Origin: Rhabdaerophilum calidifontis
GTDB taxonomy: Bacteria; Pseudomonadota; Alphaproteobacteria; Rhizobiales; Beijerinckiaceae
Direction: 5' to 3'
Assembly: GCF_008641065.1 (NCBI RefSeq)
Contig: NZ_VTRS01000001.1
Location: forward strand, 248,001 to 312,000
DNA length: 64,000 nt
Below are positions 25,386-36,790 of the stretch, piece by piece. Both the position numbers and the translations under genes were made by a program. The notes under the pieces were generated by a model, which worked only from the letters and a program-made list of their open reading frames with translations, was not told where the DNA came from and made no database searches. The stretch's first letter is position 1, and every line of letters begins with the position of its first letter.

Positions 25386-28268
25386 ATGGACAACAGCGAA
25401 ATCGATCTTTCCGCCTTCTCCGGCGCGAACGCCGCGTATCTGGAAGCCATCACCGGCGAGGTGACGCCCGGCCCGTCCTGGCAGCGGCCGAACTGGCCGG
25501 TGCCGGCCAATGGCGAATTGATCTCGGCGCTCGACGGCAATTGGGGCGCGATCGAGAAGGCGATCGGCGACAAGCTCAAGGGCAAGGCGGCCGAAGCCAA
25601 GGGCGATGCCAAGGGCGGCCGGCTGGGTTTCGCGGAAGCCGATCTTCAGCGCGCGGCGCGGGATTCGGTGCATGCGCTGATGATGATCCGCGCCTATCGC
25701 ATGCGCGGGCATCTCCATGCCAATCTCGACCCGCTCGGCATCGAGCCGCGCCGCGATCATGAGGAGCTGCACCCCTCCTCCTACGGCTTCACCGAAGCCG
25801 ATTGGGATCGGCCGATCTTCATCGACCATGTCCTCGGGCTCGAATTCGCGACGCTGCGGCAGATGCTCGAGATCCTGCGCCGGACCTATTGCGAGAATAT
25901 CGGCTACGAGTTCATGCATATTTCCGAGCCGGCCGAGAAGGCCTGGCTCCAGGAGCGCATCGAGGGGCCGGACAAGGAGATCACCTTCACCCGCGAGGGC
26001 AAGCGCGCGATCCTCAACAAGCTCGTCGAGGCGGAAGGATTCGAGAAATTCCTCGACGTCAAGTTCACCGGCACCAAGCGCTTCGGGCTCGACGGGGGCG
26101 AGGCGCTGATCCCGGCGCTTGAGCAGATCATCAAGCGCGGCGGCAATCTCGGCTGCAAGGAAGTCGTGCTCGGCATGGCGCATCGCGGGCGCCTCAACGT
26201 GCTCACCCAGGTGATGGGCAAGCCGCATCGCGCGCTGTTCCACGAATTCAAGGGCGGTTCCTTCGCGCCCGACGATGTCGAGGGGTCCGGCGATGTCAAA
26301 TACCATCTCGGCGCCTCGTCGGACCGCGAGTTCGACGGCAACAAGGTGCATCTGTCGCTGACCGCCAATCCCTCGCATCTCGAGATCGTCGATCCGGTCG
26401 TGCTCGGCAAGGTGCGCGCGAAGCAGGACCAGCATGGCTGTCCGCGCGACGATCGCCGCGCGGTGATGCCGCTGCTCCTGCACGGCGATGCCGCCTTCGC
26501 CGGTCAGGGCGTTGTCGCGGAATGTTTCGGGCTCTCGGGCCTCAAGGGGCACCGGACCGGCGGCTCGGTGCATTTCATCATCAACAACCAGATCGGATTC
26601 ACCACCTATCCGCGCTATTCGCGCTCCTCGCCCTATCCGTCGGACGTGGCGAAGATGGTCGAGGCGCCGATCTTCCACGTCAACGGCGACGATCCCGAGG
26701 CGGTGGTGTTCGCGGCGAAGGTCGCGACCGAATTCCGGATGAAGTTCCAGAAGCCGGTCGTCATCGACATGTGGTGCTACCGGCGCTTCGGCCATAACGA
26801 GGGCGACGAGCCGGGCTTCACCCAGCCGCTGATGTACAAGAAGATCCGCGGCCACAAATCGACGCTCGAGATCTATGCCGCGAAGCTGGTGGCCGAAGGC
26901 GTCGTCACCGAGGGCGAGATCGAGAAGATGAAGGCCGATTGGCGCCAGCGTCTCGAGGCCGAGTTCGAGGCCGGCCAGGCCTACAAGCCGAACAAGGCCG
27001 ATTGGCTCGACGGCAAATGGTCCGGCCTCAAATCGATCAAGGAAACCGAGGAGGATCCGCGCCGCGGCCAGACCGGCGTGCCGCTGGCGCGCCTCAAGGC
27101 GATCGGCGAGGCGATCACCCGCGCACCCAAGGGTTTCAACGTCCACCGCACGATCCAGCGCTTCCTCGACAATCGCCGCAAGATGATCGAGACCGGCGAG
27201 GGGCTCGATTGGGCAAGTGCCGAGGCCATGGCCTTCGGTTCGCTGGTGGCGGAGGGGCATCGCGTCCGGCTTTCCGGCCAGGATTGCGAACGCGGCACGT
27301 TCTCGCAGCGCCATTCCGTGCTGATCGATCAGGAGACGGAGGCGCGCTACACCCCGCTCAACAATATCGAGGCGGGACAGGCACGCTACGAGGTCATCAA
27401 TTCGATGCTCTCGGAAGAGGCGGTCCTCGGCTTCGAATACGGCTATTCGCTTTCCGAGCCCAATGCGCTCACCTGCTGGGAGGCGCAGTTCGGCGATTTC
27501 GCCAATGGCGCGCAGGTGCTGTTCGACCAGTTCATCTCGTCGGGCGAACGCAAATGGCTGCGCATGTCGGGGCTCGTCTGCCTGTTGCCGCATGGCTATG
27601 AGGGGCAGGGGCCGGAGCATTCCTCCGCACGCCTCGAGCGGTTCCTCCAGCTCTGCGCGGAAGACAACATGCAGGTGGCGAATTGCTCAACGCCGGCTAA
27701 CTATTTCCATATCCTGCGCCGGCAGATCAAGCGCGATTTTCGCAAGCCGCTGATCCTGATGACGCCGAAGAGCCTGCTGCGCCACAAGCGCTGCGTCTCG
27801 ACGCTCGACGAATTGGCGGAGAACACCTCGTTCCACCGCATCCTGCGCGACGATGCCGAGAGCGGCCGCGCGCCGCTCAAGCTCAAGGCCGATTCCAAGA
27901 TCCGGCGCGTCATCCTGTCCTCCGGCAAGGTCTATTACGACCTGCTCGAGGAACGCGAGAAGCGCGAGATCGACGATGTCTATCTGCTGCGCGTCGAGCA
28001 GCTCTATCCGTTCCCGCTGAAATCGGTGGCGCAGGAGCTTGCGCGCTTCAAGAAGGCCGAGATCGTCTGGTGCCAGGAAGAGCCGAAGAACATGGGCGCC
28101 TGGTCCTTCGTCGAGCCCTATCTCGAATGGGTCATGCAGCAGGCCGGCTCGGCGGCAAAGCGCGCGCGCTATGTCGGCCGCCCGGCCTCAGCCTCGACTG
28201 CGGTCGGGCAGATGTCCAAGCATCTCCAGCAATTGCAGGCCTTCCTCGACGAAGCCTTCGCGAAATGA
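25386..28268 (+). CDS. sucA: 2-oxoglutarate dehydrogenase E1 component
   Basis: Thiamine-diphosphate E1 enzyme, 960 residues, normal length. Early [11 protein letters not shown] segment (E2-binding N-terminus), then [18 protein letters not shown] with an active-site His, [19 protein letters not shown] and [12 protein letters not shown] for diphosphate and Mg binding, and the late transketolase-like part [14 protein letters not shown] and [20 protein letters not shown]. The ATG begins [11 protein letters not shown]. Decarboxylates 2-oxoglutarate and succinylates the lipoyl group of SucB. Confidence 0.97.
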   Translation: MDNSEIDLSAFSGANAAYLEAITGEVTPGPSWQRPNWPVPANGELISALDGNWGAIEKAIGDKLKGKAAEAKGDAKGGRLGFAEADLQRAARDSVHALMMIRAYRMRGHLHANLDPLGIEPRRDHEELHPSSYGFTEADWDRPIFIDHVLGLEFATLRQMLEILRRTYCENIGYEFMHISEPAEKAWLQERIEGPDKEITFTREGKRAILNKLVEAEGFEKFLDVKFTGTKRFGLDGGEALIPALEQIIKRGGNLGCKEVVLGMAHRGRLNVLTQVMGKPHRALFHEFKGGSFAPDDVEGSGDVKYHLGASSDREFDGNKVHLSLTANPSHLEIVDPVVLGKVRAKQDQHGCPRDDRRAVMPLLLHGDAAFAGQGVVAECFGLSGLKGHRTGGSVHFIINNQIGFTTYPRYSRSSPYPSDVAKMVEAPIFHVNGDDPEAVVFAAKVATEFRMKFQKPVVIDMWCYRRFGHNEGDEPGFTQPLMYKKIRGHKSTLEIYAAKLVAEGVVTEGEIEKMKADWRQRLEAEFEAGQAYKPNKADWLDGKWSGLKSIKETEEDPRRGQTGVPLARLKAIGEAITRAPKGFNVHRTIQRFLDNRRKMIETGEGLDWASAEAMAFGSLVAEGHRVRLSGQDCERGTFSQRHSVLIDQETEARYTPLNNIEAGQARYEVINSMLSEEAVLGFEYGYSLSEPNALTCWEAQFGDFANGAQVLFDQFISSGERKWLRMSGLVCLLPHGYEGQGPEHSSARLERFLQLCAEDNMQVANCSTPANYFHILRRQIKRDFRKPLILMTPKSLLRHKRCVSTLDELAENTSFHRILRDDAESGRAPLKLKADSKIRRVILSSGKVYYDLLEEREKREIDDVYLLRVEQLYPFPLKSVAQELARFKKAEIVWCQEEPKNMGAWSFVEPYLEWVMQQAGSAAKRARYVGRPASASTAVGQMSKHLQQLQAFLDEAFAK

Positions 28269-28306
28269 GTGAACTCGGCCCCGACCGAATCCCCAGAGGC
28301 AAAAGC

Positions 28307-29509
28307 ATGAGCACCGAAATCCGCGTTCCGACCCTCGGCGAAAGCGTTACCGAGGCGACCATCGGCAAATGGTTCAAGAAGCCGGGCGAGGCCGTGAAGG
28401 CCGATGAGCCGCTCCTCGAACTCGAAACCGACAAGGTGACGCTCGAGGTCAATGCGCCGGCGGCCGGAACGCTCGCGGAAATCGTCGCCAAGGATGGCGA
28501 AACGGTCGGCGTCGGCGCGCTGCTCGGCACGATCGCGGCCGGTGGCGCCGCCGATGCGCCAGCCGCCGCGAAGGCCGAGGCGCCGGCGCCTGCGGTTTCG
28601 GCGCCCGCCGCCGCTGCGGTGGCAGCCATGCCGCCGGCCCCCGCTGCCGCGCGGATGATGGCCGAGACCGGGCTCCAGGTCGTCGAAGGATCGGGCAAGC
28701 GCGGCCAGGTGCTGAAGGAGGACGTGATCCGCGCCGCCGCCGCTCCGGCTGCGCCGAGCGCCCCGGCCGCGCCCGCCGCCCCCCGCGTGGCCTCGCCGGC
28801 GGATGATGCCGCCCGCGAGGAGCGGGTGAAGATGAGCAAGCTGCGCCAGACCATCGCGCGGCGGCTGAAGGAGAGCCAGAACACTGCCGCGATGCTCACG
28901 ACCTTCAACGAGGTCGACATGAGTGCGGTGATGGGCCTGCGCAATCAATACAAGGATCTGTTCGAGAAGAAGCACGGCGTGAAGCTCGGCTTCATGGGTT
29001 TCTTCGTCAAGGCCTGCGTGCAGGCTCTGAAGGAGTTGCCGGGAGTCAACGCCGAGATCGACGGAACCGATATCATCTACAAGAATTACTACCATATCGG
29101 CATCGCGGTCGGCACTGACAAGGGCCTTGTCGTGCCGGTCGTCCGCGAGGCGGATCATCTCGGCCTGGCCGGGATCGAGAAGACCATCGCCGATTTCGGA
29201 CGTCGTGCCCGCGACGGACAGCTCAAGATCGAGGAGATGCAGGGCGGCACCTTCACGATCACCAATGGCGGCATCTACGGCTCGCTGATGTCGACGCCGA
29301 TCCTCAATACGCCGCAATCCGGCATCCTCGGCATGCACAAGATCCAGGAGCGGCCGGTGGTGATCGGCGGCAAGATCGAGGTGCGGCCGATGATGTATCT
29401 CGCGCTTTCCTACGATCACCGCATCGTCGACGGCAAGGAAGCCGTGACCTTCCTCGTGCGCGTCAAGGAATGCCTCGAGGACCCGGCGCGGCTGGCGATG
29501 GATCTCTGA
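28307..29509 (+). CDS. sucB: Dihydrolipoyllysine succinyltransferase, E2 of 2-oxoglutarate dehydrogenase
   Basis: 400 residues in three parts: lipoyl domain (1-77) with Lys43 in ETDKVTLEV as the lipoylation site; an Ala/Pro-rich linker with a peripheral-subunit-binding domain (about 118-145, [20 protein letters not shown]); a second Ala/Pro linker; and the catalytic domain (about 170-400) ending with the active-site pattern [13 protein letters not shown]. Forms the core of the 2-oxoglutarate dehydrogenase complex. AGAGG lies upstream of the selected ATG, 38 bases after sucA. Confidence 0.97.
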   Translation: MSTEIRVPTLGESVTEATIGKWFKKPGEAVKADEPLLELETDKVTLEVNAPAAGTLAEIVAKDGETVGVGALLGTIAAGGAADAPAAAKAEAPAPAVSAPAAAAVAAMPPAPAAARMMAETGLQVVEGSGKRGQVLKEDVIRAAAAPAAPSAPAAPAAPRVASPADDAAREERVKMSKLRQTIARRLKESQNTAAMLTTFNEVDMSAVMGLRNQYKDLFEKKHGVKLGFMGFFVKACVQALKELPGVNAEIDGTDIIYKNYYHIGIAVGTDKGLVVPVVREADHLGLAGIEKTIADFGRRARDGQLKIEEMQGGTFTITNGGIYGSLMSTPILNTPQSGILGMHKIQERPVVIGGKIEVRPMMYLALSYDHRIVDGKEAVTFLVRVKECLEDPARLAMDL

Positions 29510-29636
29510 TCCGGCGAACGATCATGCCCGGCGCGAGCCGGCATCCCGCCCTGTTTGCCCGGTCCCGGCGCGGAGATCCGCGACTGGCCGGGCCGAGCCC
29601 GCCCATGACGCGTGGGGTCGGGCAGAGGAGAGAAGC

Positions 29637-31034
29637 ATGTCCTATGATCTCATCGTCATCGGCTCCGGCCCCGGCGGCTATGTCTGCGCGATCCGCGCAG
29701 CGCAGCTCGGCCTCAAGGTCGCCGTGGTCGAGAAGGAAAAGACCTATGGCGGCACCTGCCTGAATATCGGCTGCATCCCGTCGAAGGCGCTGCTGCATGC
29801 CTCGGAGCTGTTCGACGAGGCGGGGCACGGCTTCGCGGCGCTCGGCATCGAGGTGCCGGCGCCGAAGCTCAACCTGCCCGGCATGATGAAGCACAAGGCC
29901 GATACCGTGGCCGCCAATGTCAACGGCGTCGCCTTCCTGTTCAAGAAGAACAAGGTCGAGGCCTTCAGGGGGCTCGGCGCTGTTCTGGCTCCGGGCAAGG
30001 TCCAGGTGACGGTGGAGGACGGCACGGTCCAGGTGCTCGAAACCCGCAATATCGTCATCGCCACCGGCTCGGAAGTGACCCCGCTGCCCGGCGTCGAGAT
30101 CGACGAGAAGCGGATCGTCTCCTCCACCGGCGCGCTCGACCTCGCCAAGGTTCCGGGCCGGCTGATCGTGATCGGCGCCGGGGTGATCGGGCTCGAACTC
30201 GGCTCGGTCTGGCGGCGCCTCGGCGCCAGGGTCGAGGTGATCGAATATCTCGACCGCATCCTGCCGGGCATGGATGCCGAGGTTGCCAAACAGGCGCAGC
30301 GGCTCTTCGAGAAGCAGGGCATGACCTTCCGTCTTGCGAGCAAGGTCACGGGCGCCAAGGCCACGGCCAAGGGCGTGACGCTGACGGTCGAGTCCGCCGC
30401 CGGCGGCGCGGCGGAGAGTGTCGAGGCGGACATCGTGCTGGTTGCGATCGGCCGCCGGCCCTTCACGGCCGGGCTCGGGCTCGAGGCGGCGGGGGTGGCG
30501 ATGGAACGCGGCCGCATCGTGATCGACGATCATTTCCGCACCAATGTCGCCGGTATCTTCGCCATCGGCGACGTGGTGCGCGGGCCGATGCTCGCGCACA
30601 AGGCCGAGGATGAGGGCGTCGCGGTGGCCGAGATCATCGCCGGCAAGGCGGGCCATGTGAATTACGACGTCATCCCCGGCGTGGTCTACACATTCCCGGA
30701 GATCGCCTCGGTCGGAAAAACCGAGGAGGAGCTCAAGGCTGCCGGCATCGAGTACAATGCCGGCAAGTTCCCCTTCACCGCCAATGGCCGCGCGCGCGCC
30801 AACCGCGCCACCGACGGTTTCGTCAAGGTGCTTGCCGACAAGGCGACAGACCGGGTGCTCGGCGTGCATATCGTCGCGGCGGGCGCGGGCGAAATGATCC
30901 ATGAGGCAGCGGTGCTGATGGAATTCGGCGGTTCATCCGAGGATCTTGCCCGCACCTGCCACGCCCATCCGACGATGAGCGAGGCTGTCAAGGAAGCCGC
31001 GATGGCGGTGGAGAAGCGGCAGATCCATCTCTGA
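29637..31034 (+). CDS. lpdA: Dihydrolipoyl dehydrogenase (E3)
   Basis: Flavoprotein disulfide reductase of 465 residues. FAD motif LIVIGSGPGGYVCAIRAAQ, redox-active disulfide Cys41-Cys46 in GGTCLNIGCIPSKALL, NAD motif LIVIGAGVIGLELGSV near 180, and the dimer-interface catalytic His in CHAHPTMSEAVKEA. Reoxidises the lipoyl group of SucB. It follows sucB by 127 bases, a gap without a recognisable gene, and has its own GAGGAGAGAAG ribosome site. Confidence 0.97.
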   Translation: MSYDLIVIGSGPGGYVCAIRAAQLGLKVAVVEKEKTYGGTCLNIGCIPSKALLHASELFDEAGHGFAALGIEVPAPKLNLPGMMKHKADTVAANVNGVAFLFKKNKVEAFRGLGAVLAPGKVQVTVEDGTVQVLETRNIVIATGSEVTPLPGVEIDEKRIVSSTGALDLAKVPGRLIVIGAGVIGLELGSVWRRLGARVEVIEYLDRILPGMDAEVAKQAQRLFEKQGMTFRLASKVTGAKATAKGVTLTVESAAGGAAESVEADIVLVAIGRRPFTAGLGLEAAGVAMERGRIVIDDHFRTNVAGIFAIGDVVRGPMLAHKAEDEGVAVAEIIAGKAGHVNYDVIPGVVYTFPEIASVGKTEEELKAAGIEYNAGKFPFTANGRARANRATDGFVKVLADKATDRVLGVHIVAAGAGEMIHEAAVLMEFGGSSEDLARTCHAHPTMSEAVKEAAMAVEKRQIHL

Positions 31035-31054
31035 TGGCAGGTTGCCGATGCAGC

Positions 31055-31089
31055 CTTGCCGGGCAGGTTCCATGCGCCGGCCCGGCAAG
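31055..31089. terminator. Terminator between lpdA and xerC
   Basis: A 10-bp stem (CTTGCCGGGC / GCCCGGCAAG) with a 15-base loop lies between the convergent lpdA and xerC ends and can serve both directions. There is no clear T tract on either side. Confidence 0.6.
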
Positions 31090-31104
31090 CGGGCAGCATC
31101 CGGA

Positions 31105-32010
31105 TCATGCCCTGGGATGCGCCGCCTTGTAGGTGGCCATCAGGCGGTCGGTATCGACGGCGGTATAGACCTGCGTCGTCGAGAGCGAGGCATGGCCGAG
31201 CAGTTCCTGGATGGTGCGGAGATCGCCGCCGCGCGCGAGCAGATGCGTCGCGAAGGAATGGCGCAGCGCGTGCGGTGTCGCGCTCTCCGGCAGGCCCAGC
31301 GCGCCGCGCAAACCTTCCATCGCCAGCTGGATGATGCGCGGCGAGAGCGGGCCGCCCTTCGCGCCGACGAAGAGCGGGCCATCGGCCGGCATCCGCCAGG
31401 GGCATTGCGCGAGGTAATCGGCGATCGCGGCGGCGATCTGCGGCAGGACGGGGACCTGCCGCTGCTTGCCGCCCTTGCCGGTGATAAGCAGCACGCCGCC
31501 AGGTTCCGGCGCATCGGCACGCCGCAACGCCAGCGCCTCCGAGATGCGCAGCCCCGCGCCGTAGAGCAGCGCGAAGACGGCAGCGTCGCGGGCAAGAATC
31601 CAGGGCGCCTTCGCCTCGCCGGCGCGGGCTTCGCGCGTCGCGGTCGCGCGGGCATCGCCAGGCGAGAGCGGGCGCGGCAGCCCCTTCTTCACCCGCGGCC
31701 CCTTCACCGCCTTGAAGGCCGAGGCATGGCCGTGGCCCTCGCGTTCGAGGAACCGTGCGAAGGAGCGGAGCCCCGCGAGCTGGCGCATCAGCGAGCGGCT
31801 GCCCACCCCTGCCTCGCGCCGCGCGGCGAGGAAGAGCCGGAGATCGGCGGGGCGGGCGGCGAGAAAATCGGCCGGTGCGCGGTGATCGGGGCCGAGAAAG
31901 GCCAGGAATTGCCCGACATCGCGGCCATAGGCCTCGATGGTTTTGGCCGAATAGAGCCGTTCGCGCGCGAGTTCCGCGAGCCAGGCGATGCGGGCGTTCT
32001 CGATCGACAT
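31105..32010 (-). CDS. xerC: Tyrosine recombinase XerC
   Basis: Site-specific recombinase of 301 residues for chromosome dimer resolution. N-terminal SAM-like DNA-binding domain (about 1-95); catalytic domain with LLYGAGLRISEAL (first Arg), Lys in ITGKGGKQRQVPV, HALRHSFATHLL (His and second Arg), LGHASLSTTQVYT (second His and nucleophile Tyr). All catalytic residues are present. Divergent from priA with 105 bases between them, the usual arrangement in Hyphomicrobiales, so this is a housekeeping gene rather than an integrase. Confidence 0.95.
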   Translation of the reverse strand: MSIENARIAWLAELARERLYSAKTIEAYGRDVGQFLAFLGPDHRAPADFLAARPADLRLFLAARREAGVGSRSLMRQLAGLRSFARFLEREGHGHASAFKAVKGPRVKKGLPRPLSPGDARATATREARAGEAKAPWILARDAAVFALLYGAGLRISEALALRRADAPEPGGVLLITGKGGKQRQVPVLPQIAAAIADYLAQCPWRMPADGPLFVGAKGGPLSPRIIQLAMEGLRGALGLPESATPHALRHSFATHLLARGGDLRTIQELLGHASLSTTQVYTAVDTDRLMATYKAAHPRA

Positions 32011-32115
32011 GGGCCCCGTCGGATGAAACAATCCTGGGGCATCCTGCGGCGCGCGGGTTAAGAAATCCGGTTCCACCCTCGCCGCGCCGGAGCGAATCCG
32101 TGCTATCAGGCGCGC

Positions 32116-34332
32116 ATGTCCGTGCCTGAAGGCGGGTCCGCGTCGCCCGAGCCCCTGATCGCCGAGGTCGCGCTGCCGCTCGCGATCCCGCATTGCTATT
32201 CCTATCGCGTGCCGGTGGGGATGCGGCTCGAAACGGGCGAATGCGTGGTGGTGCCGCTCGGGCCGCGGCGGAGCTACGGCTTCGTCTGGGAGCTTCACCA
32301 CGGCTCCGGCGGGACCAATCTCAAGGACATCGTGGCGAAGACGGCGCTGCCGCCGCTGCGGCCGGCGATGCGGCGCTTCATCGCGCGGGTGGCGGAATAC
32401 ACGCTCGCCCCGCTCGGCATGGTGGCGCGCATGGCGGCGCGCGACCCGGATGGCGAGGCGCATGAGCCGCTCCGCTTCGGCGTGCGGCGGACGGGAAAGA
32501 CGCCGGCGCGGATGACACCTGCCCGCGCCCGCCTGCTCGCCGCGGCATCCGGCGCGCTCGTTTACCGCAAGCGCGATCTCGCCGAGGCGGCCGCCTGTTC
32601 GACCGGCGTGATCGATGCGCTGGTCGATGACGGCGTATTCGAGATCGTGGCCCTGGCGCCGGAGGCGCGGGCGGACAGGCTCGACCCGGCCGGGCGGGCG
32701 CCGCGGCTCTCGCCGGCGCAGGCGGCGGCGGCGGAGGCGCTCCGCGCGAGCCTGGCGGCAGGCGGTTTCGTGCCGCATCTGCTCGAAGGCGTGACCGGAT
32801 CCGGCAAGACGGAGGTCTATTTCGAGGCGGTGGCGGCGGCGCTCGCGGCCGGCCGGCAGGTGCTGATCCTGCTGCCGGAGATCGCGCTGACGCCGGAATT
32901 CCTCGCGCGGTTCGAGGCCCGGTTCGGCGGGCTGCCCGGCGCCTGGCATTCCGGCATTCCCGCCGGGCGGCGCGACCGGCTCTGGCACGCGGTGGCCGAG
33001 GGCGAGGCGCGGGTGGTGGTCGGCGCGCGCTCGGCGCTGTTCCTGCCCTTTCCCGAACTCGGGCTGATCGTGGTCGACGAGGAGCACGAGGCAGCGTTCA
33101 AGCAGGACGATCTCGTGCGCTACCATGCGCGCGACATGGCGGTTCTGCGCGCCAAGATCGAGGATTGCGCGGTGGTGCTCGCCTCGGCGACGCCCTCGAT
33201 CGAAAGTCGCGTCAACGCGATGCAGGGACGCTACCGCCATCTCCTGCTGCCGGATCGTGCGGCCGGTCGCAGCCTGCCGGACATTTCCGCGCTCGACCTT
33301 AAGCGCGATCCGCCGCCGCGCGGCCGCTTCCTCTCGCCGCGTCTCGTCGCGCTGGCGGAGGCGGCGCTGAAGCGCGGCGAGCAGGTGATGTTCTTCCTCA
33401 ACCGCCGCGGCTATGCACCGCTGACGCTGTGCCGGGCCTGCGGCCATCGCTGGCAATGCCCGCAATGCGATGCCTGGCTGGTGGAGCACCGGTTCCGGCG
33501 CGCGCTCGTCTGTCATCATTGCGGCCATGTCGAGCGGCGTCCGGCGCAATGCGTCGCCTGCGGCGCCGAGGAAAGCCTCGCCGCCTGCGGGCCCGGTGTC
33601 GAGCGCATCGCCGAGGAGGTCGCCGAGCTCTTTCCCGGCGAGCGGCGCATCGTCCTCTCCTCGGATTTTCCGGGCGGAACAGAGCGGCTGCGGCGGGAAT
33701 TGCAGGCGGTGGCGCAGCGTGAATTCCCGATCGTCATCGGCACCCAGCTCATCGCCAAGGGCCATAATTTCCCGCATCTGACGCTCGCCGCCGTGCTCGA
33801 TGCGGATATCGGCCTCGTCTCGAACGATCCGCGCGCCGCGGAACGGACCTTCCAGCTTCTCGCGCAGGTGACGGGCCGGGCCGGGCGGGGCGAGCGCCCG
33901 GGGCGCGGCGTGCTCCAGACCTACCAGCCCGACCATCCGGTGATCCGCGCGCTCGTTTCGGGCGACCATGCCCGCTTCTACGCCGAGGAAATCGCCATGC
34001 GCGAGGCGGCCGGGCTACCGCCCTTCGGGCGGCTTGCCGCCATTCTCGTCTCGGCGCGGGACAAGGCCGCAGCCGAGGCGCATGCGCGGGAGATCGCCCG
34101 CGCCGGCCATGGCGAGATCGCCGCGCGCGGCCTCGGCGGCGCGGCGGCGCTGCTCGGCCCGGCCGAGCCGCCGCTGGCGCTGCTGCGCGGCCGCCACCGC
34201 ATGCGGCTGATCCTGAAGGCCGCCCGCACGGTTCCGGTGCAGGGGCTGATCCGCGCCATGCTCGCCGCGGCCGGCCCGCCGCGGGGCGGGGCGCGGATTG
34301 ATGTCGATATCGACCCGCTGAGCTTCCTTTGA
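32116..34332 (+). CDS. priA: Primosomal protein N' (replication restart helicase PriA)
   Basis: 738 residues. An N-terminal DNA-binding domain precedes the SF2 helicase core: Walker A GVTGSGKTEVYFEA (near 225), Walker B/DEAH-like VVDEEHEAAFKQDD, and ATPSIESRVNA. The zinc-binding insert is complete: CRACGHRWQCPQCD, CHHCGH and CVACGAE. Later motifs IGTQLIAKGHNFPHLTL and QVTGRAGRGERPGRG follow. Restarts collapsed replication forks. Commonly adjacent to xerC and the atp operon in this group. Confidence 0.96.
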   Translation: MSVPEGGSASPEPLIAEVALPLAIPHCYSYRVPVGMRLETGECVVVPLGPRRSYGFVWELHHGSGGTNLKDIVAKTALPPLRPAMRRFIARVAEYTLAPLGMVARMAARDPDGEAHEPLRFGVRRTGKTPARMTPARARLLAAASGALVYRKRDLAEAAACSTGVIDALVDDGVFEIVALAPEARADRLDPAGRAPRLSPAQAAAAEALRASLAAGGFVPHLLEGVTGSGKTEVYFEAVAAALAAGRQVLILLPEIALTPEFLARFEARFGGLPGAWHSGIPAGRRDRLWHAVAEGEARVVVGARSALFLPFPELGLIVVDEEHEAAFKQDDLVRYHARDMAVLRAKIEDCAVVLASATPSIESRVNAMQGRYRHLLLPDRAAGRSLPDISALDLKRDPPPRGRFLSPRLVALAEAALKRGEQVMFFLNRRGYAPLTLCRACGHRWQCPQCDAWLVEHRFRRALVCHHCGHVERRPAQCVACGAEESLAACGPGVERIAEEVAELFPGERRIVLSSDFPGGTERLRRELQAVAQREFPIVIGTQLIAKGHNFPHLTLAAVLDADIGLVSNDPRAAERTFQLLAQVTGRAGRGERPGRGVLQTYQPDHPVIRALVSGDHARFYAEEIAMREAAGLPPFGRLAAILVSARDKAAAEAHAREIARAGHGEIAARGLGGAAALLGPAEPPLALLRGRHRMRLILKAARTVPVQGLIRAMLAAAGPPRGGARIDVDIDPLSFL

Positions 34333-34615
34333 TCTCCGCCGGAGCCGGATTCCCGCCCGTGCTTGTGCGTCGCAGCAACACTGGAGCGGAACCGGCGCCG
34401 ATCCGCGGCTTTGCGACCAAAAGCCGGGGGTGAAAGGTGTTGCGCAGCCGTTGAAGATTTGTTAGCGACCCCGCGACCCTCGCAGGGATTTCCCATCCTG
34501 CGACGGCGTCGATCCGTTGATTGATCCCGGTTGCCGGGGCACGGCGCCCGATCGTTCGGCCGAGGCCATCACCTCGACGGCGAACGGCGCGTGTGGAACG
34601 CGAAAGACATCCGTC
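34333..34615 (+). promoter_or_regulatory. priA-atpH intergenic region, presumed atp promoter
   Basis: 283 bases without a gene, AT-richer than surroundings around 34430-34460. It contains a hairpin TCGCAGG-10-CCTGCGA (about 34480-34504). The atp operon promoter should be here, but I could not place it with confidence. Confidence 0.4.
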
Positions 34616-35173
34616 GTGGCCTCATCCAGCCCGATCGTTTCCGGCCTTGCGGGGCGCTATGCCTCGGCGCTGTTCGAACTTGCGAGCGAAGCCCAGGCGC
34701 TCGATTCCGTTTCTGCCGCACTCGACGATTTCGCGGCCCTGCTCGACATCAGTCCCGACCTCGACCGCCTCGTCCGCAACCCCGTCTTCACCGCCGAGGA
34801 GCAGGTCGGTGCGCTTGATGCCGTGCTCAAGCGGGCGAAGATCGAGGGGCTTGCCGCCAATTTTCTCAAGCTGGTTGCGGCCAAGCGCCGGCTCTTCGCC
34901 GTGCGCGGCATGATCACCGCCTATCGCGCGCTGGTCGCCGAGAGCAAGGGCATCGTCCCGGCTGAGGTGATCGTCGCGGCGCCGCTCTCGGAGGCGAACC
35001 GCGCCGCCGTGCTCGAGGCGCTCGAGAGCCAGGCCGGCAAGAAGATCGCGCTGACCGAGAAGGTCGACCCGGCAATCATCGGCGGGCTGGTCGTCAAGAT
35101 CGGCAGCCGCATGATCGACGCCTCGCTCAAAACCAAACTCAACGCGATGAAACTCGCGATGATCAACGGCTGA
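34616..35173 (+). CDS. atpH: ATP synthase F1 delta subunit
   Basis: Peripheral-stalk subunit that links F1 to the b subunits, 185 residues. Typical N-terminus SSSPIVSGLAGRYASALFELA and C-terminal IIGGLVVKIGSRMIDASLKTKL. I take the GTG opening ASSSPIVSG as the start because it gives the family length; no strong ribosome site is present, which may limit its rate. First gene of atpHAGDC; the Fo genes are elsewhere, as is usual in alphaproteobacteria. Confidence 0.93.
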   Translation: MASSSPIVSGLAGRYASALFELASEAQALDSVSAALDDFAALLDISPDLDRLVRNPVFTAEEQVGALDAVLKRAKIEGLAANFLKLVAAKRRLFAVRGMITAYRALVAESKGIVPAEVIVAAPLSEANRAAVLEALESQAGKKIALTEKVDPAIIGGLVVKIGSRMIDASLKTKLNAMKLAMING

Positions 35174-35250
35174 ACCCCAGACGCATTTTCGCCAGGCAAC
35201 CCGCTTCCCACGGTTCCCGAAACTGCTTTCGCAAACGAAAGGCTTGAGAG

Positions 35251-36780
35251 ATGGATATCCGCGCCGCTGAGATCTCGGCGATCCTCAAGGAGCAGATCAA
35301 GAATTTCGGCGCTTCGGCGGAAGTCGCCGAAGTTGGTCAGGTTCTGTCGGTCGGCGACGGCATTGCGCGCGTCTTCGGCCTCGACAAGGTCCAGGCCGGC
35401 GAGATGGTCGAGTTCGAGAACGGCGTCCGTGGCATGGCGCTGAACCTCGAGACCGACAATGTCGGCGTCGTCATCTTCGGCTCCGACCGCGACATCAAGG
35501 AAGGCCAGACGGTGAAGCGCACGGGCGCCATCGTCGACGTGCCGGTCGGCAAGGGTCTGCTCGGCCGCGTGGTCGATGCGCTCGGCAACCCGATCGACGG
35601 CAAGGGGCCGATCAAGGCCGAGAAGCGCGCGCGCGTCGATGTGAAGGCTCCGGGCATCATTCCGCGCAAATCGGTGCACGAGCCGATGGCAACCGGCCTC
35701 AAGGCGATCGACGCGCTGATCCCGATCGGGCGCGGCCAGCGCGAACTGATCATCGGCGACCGCCAGACCGGCAAGACCGCGATCGCGCTCGACACGATCC
35801 TCAACCAGAAGCCGCTCAACGAGGGCAATGACGAGGCGAGCAAGCTCTACTGCGTCTATGTCGCCGTCGGGCAGAAGCGCTCCACCGTCGCGCAATTCGT
35901 GAAGGTGCTCGAGGAGCGCGGCGCGCTCGAATATTCGATCGTCGTCGCCGCCACCGCGTCGGATGCCGCGCCGATGCAGTTCCTGGCCCCGTTCGCCGGC
36001 TGTGCGATGGGCGAGTTCTTCCGCGACAACGGCATGCACGCCGTGATCATCTACGACGACCTTTCCAAGCAGGCGGTCGCCTATCGCCAGATGTCGCTGC
36101 TGCTGCGCCGCCCGCCGGGCCGCGAAGCCTATCCCGGCGACGTGTTCTATCTCCATTCCCGCCTGCTGGAGCGCGCCGCGAAGCTCAATGCCGATAATGG
36201 TTCCGGCTCGCTCACCGCGCTGCCGGTGATCGAGACCCAGGCGAACGACGTCTCGGCCTATATCCCCACCAACGTGATCTCGATCACCGACGGCCAGATC
36301 TTCCTCGAAACCGACCTGTTCTTCCAGGGCATCCGCCCGGCGGTGAATGTGGGCCTCTCGGTCAGCCGCGTCGGTTCCTCGGCGCAGACCAAGGCGACGA
36401 AGAAGGTCGCCGGCAAGATCAAGGGCGAGCTGGCGCAATATCGCGAGATGGCGGCCTTCGCGCAGTTCGGCTCGGATCTCGACGCGGTGACGCAGCGCCT
36501 GCTCAACCGCGGCGCGCGGCTGACCGAACTCCTGAAGCAGCCGCAATTCTCGCCGCTGAAGATGGAAGAGCAGGTCTGCGTGATCTATGCCGGCGTCAAC
36601 GGCTATCTCGACGGCCTGCCGGTCAATCGCGTCCGCGCCTACGAGGACGGACTGCTGGCCCTGCTGCGCGACAAGCACAAGGCGCTGCTCGACAACATCG
36701 CCAAGACGAAGGACCTTTCCGACGCGGATGCCGCGACGCTGAAAGGCATCGTCGAGGGCTTCACGAAGAGCTTCGCCTGA
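35251..36780 (+). CDS. atpA: ATP synthase F1 alpha subunit
   Basis: 509 residues. Non-catalytic nucleotide site Walker [12 protein letters not shown] (about 170-180), followed by [16 protein letters not shown], the arginine finger region and the family signature [18 protein letters not shown]-terminal [16 protein letters not shown] is typical of Rhizobiales AtpA. Forms the alpha3beta3 hexamer with AtpD. Confidence 0.98.
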   Translation: MDIRAAEISAILKEQIKNFGASAEVAEVGQVLSVGDGIARVFGLDKVQAGEMVEFENGVRGMALNLETDNVGVVIFGSDRDIKEGQTVKRTGAIVDVPVGKGLLGRVVDALGNPIDGKGPIKAEKRARVDVKAPGIIPRKSVHEPMATGLKAIDALIPIGRGQRELIIGDRQTGKTAIALDTILNQKPLNEGNDEASKLYCVYVAVGQKRSTVAQFVKVLEERGALEYSIVVAATASDAAPMQFLAPFAGCAMGEFFRDNGMHAVIIYDDLSKQAVAYRQMSLLLRRPPGREAYPGDVFYLHSRLLERAAKLNADNGSGSLTALPVIETQANDVSAYIPTNVISITDGQIFLETDLFFQGIRPAVNVGLSVSRVGSSAQTKATKKVAGKIKGELAQYREMAAFAQFGSDLDAVTQRLLNRGARLTELLKQPQFSPLKMEEQVCVIYAGVNGYLDGLPVNRVRAYEDGLLALLRDKHKALLDNIAKTKDLSDADAATLKGIVEGFTKSFA

Positions 36781-36790
36781 GGGTCAATCG

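Noticed and set aside
31105-32010. Tyrosine recombinase as sign of a mobile element
   Set aside because: Length, motifs and position opposite priA identify housekeeping XerC.
31105-33969. A very long open frame on the minus strand running through priA and xerC
   Set aside because: Only the xerC part (to 32010) has recombinase motifs. The rest is antisense to priA, whose helicase motifs are unambiguous, and reflects the scarcity of stops in GC-rich DNA. The same holds for long antisense frames over sdhA, sucA, sucB, lpdA, atpD and cobT.
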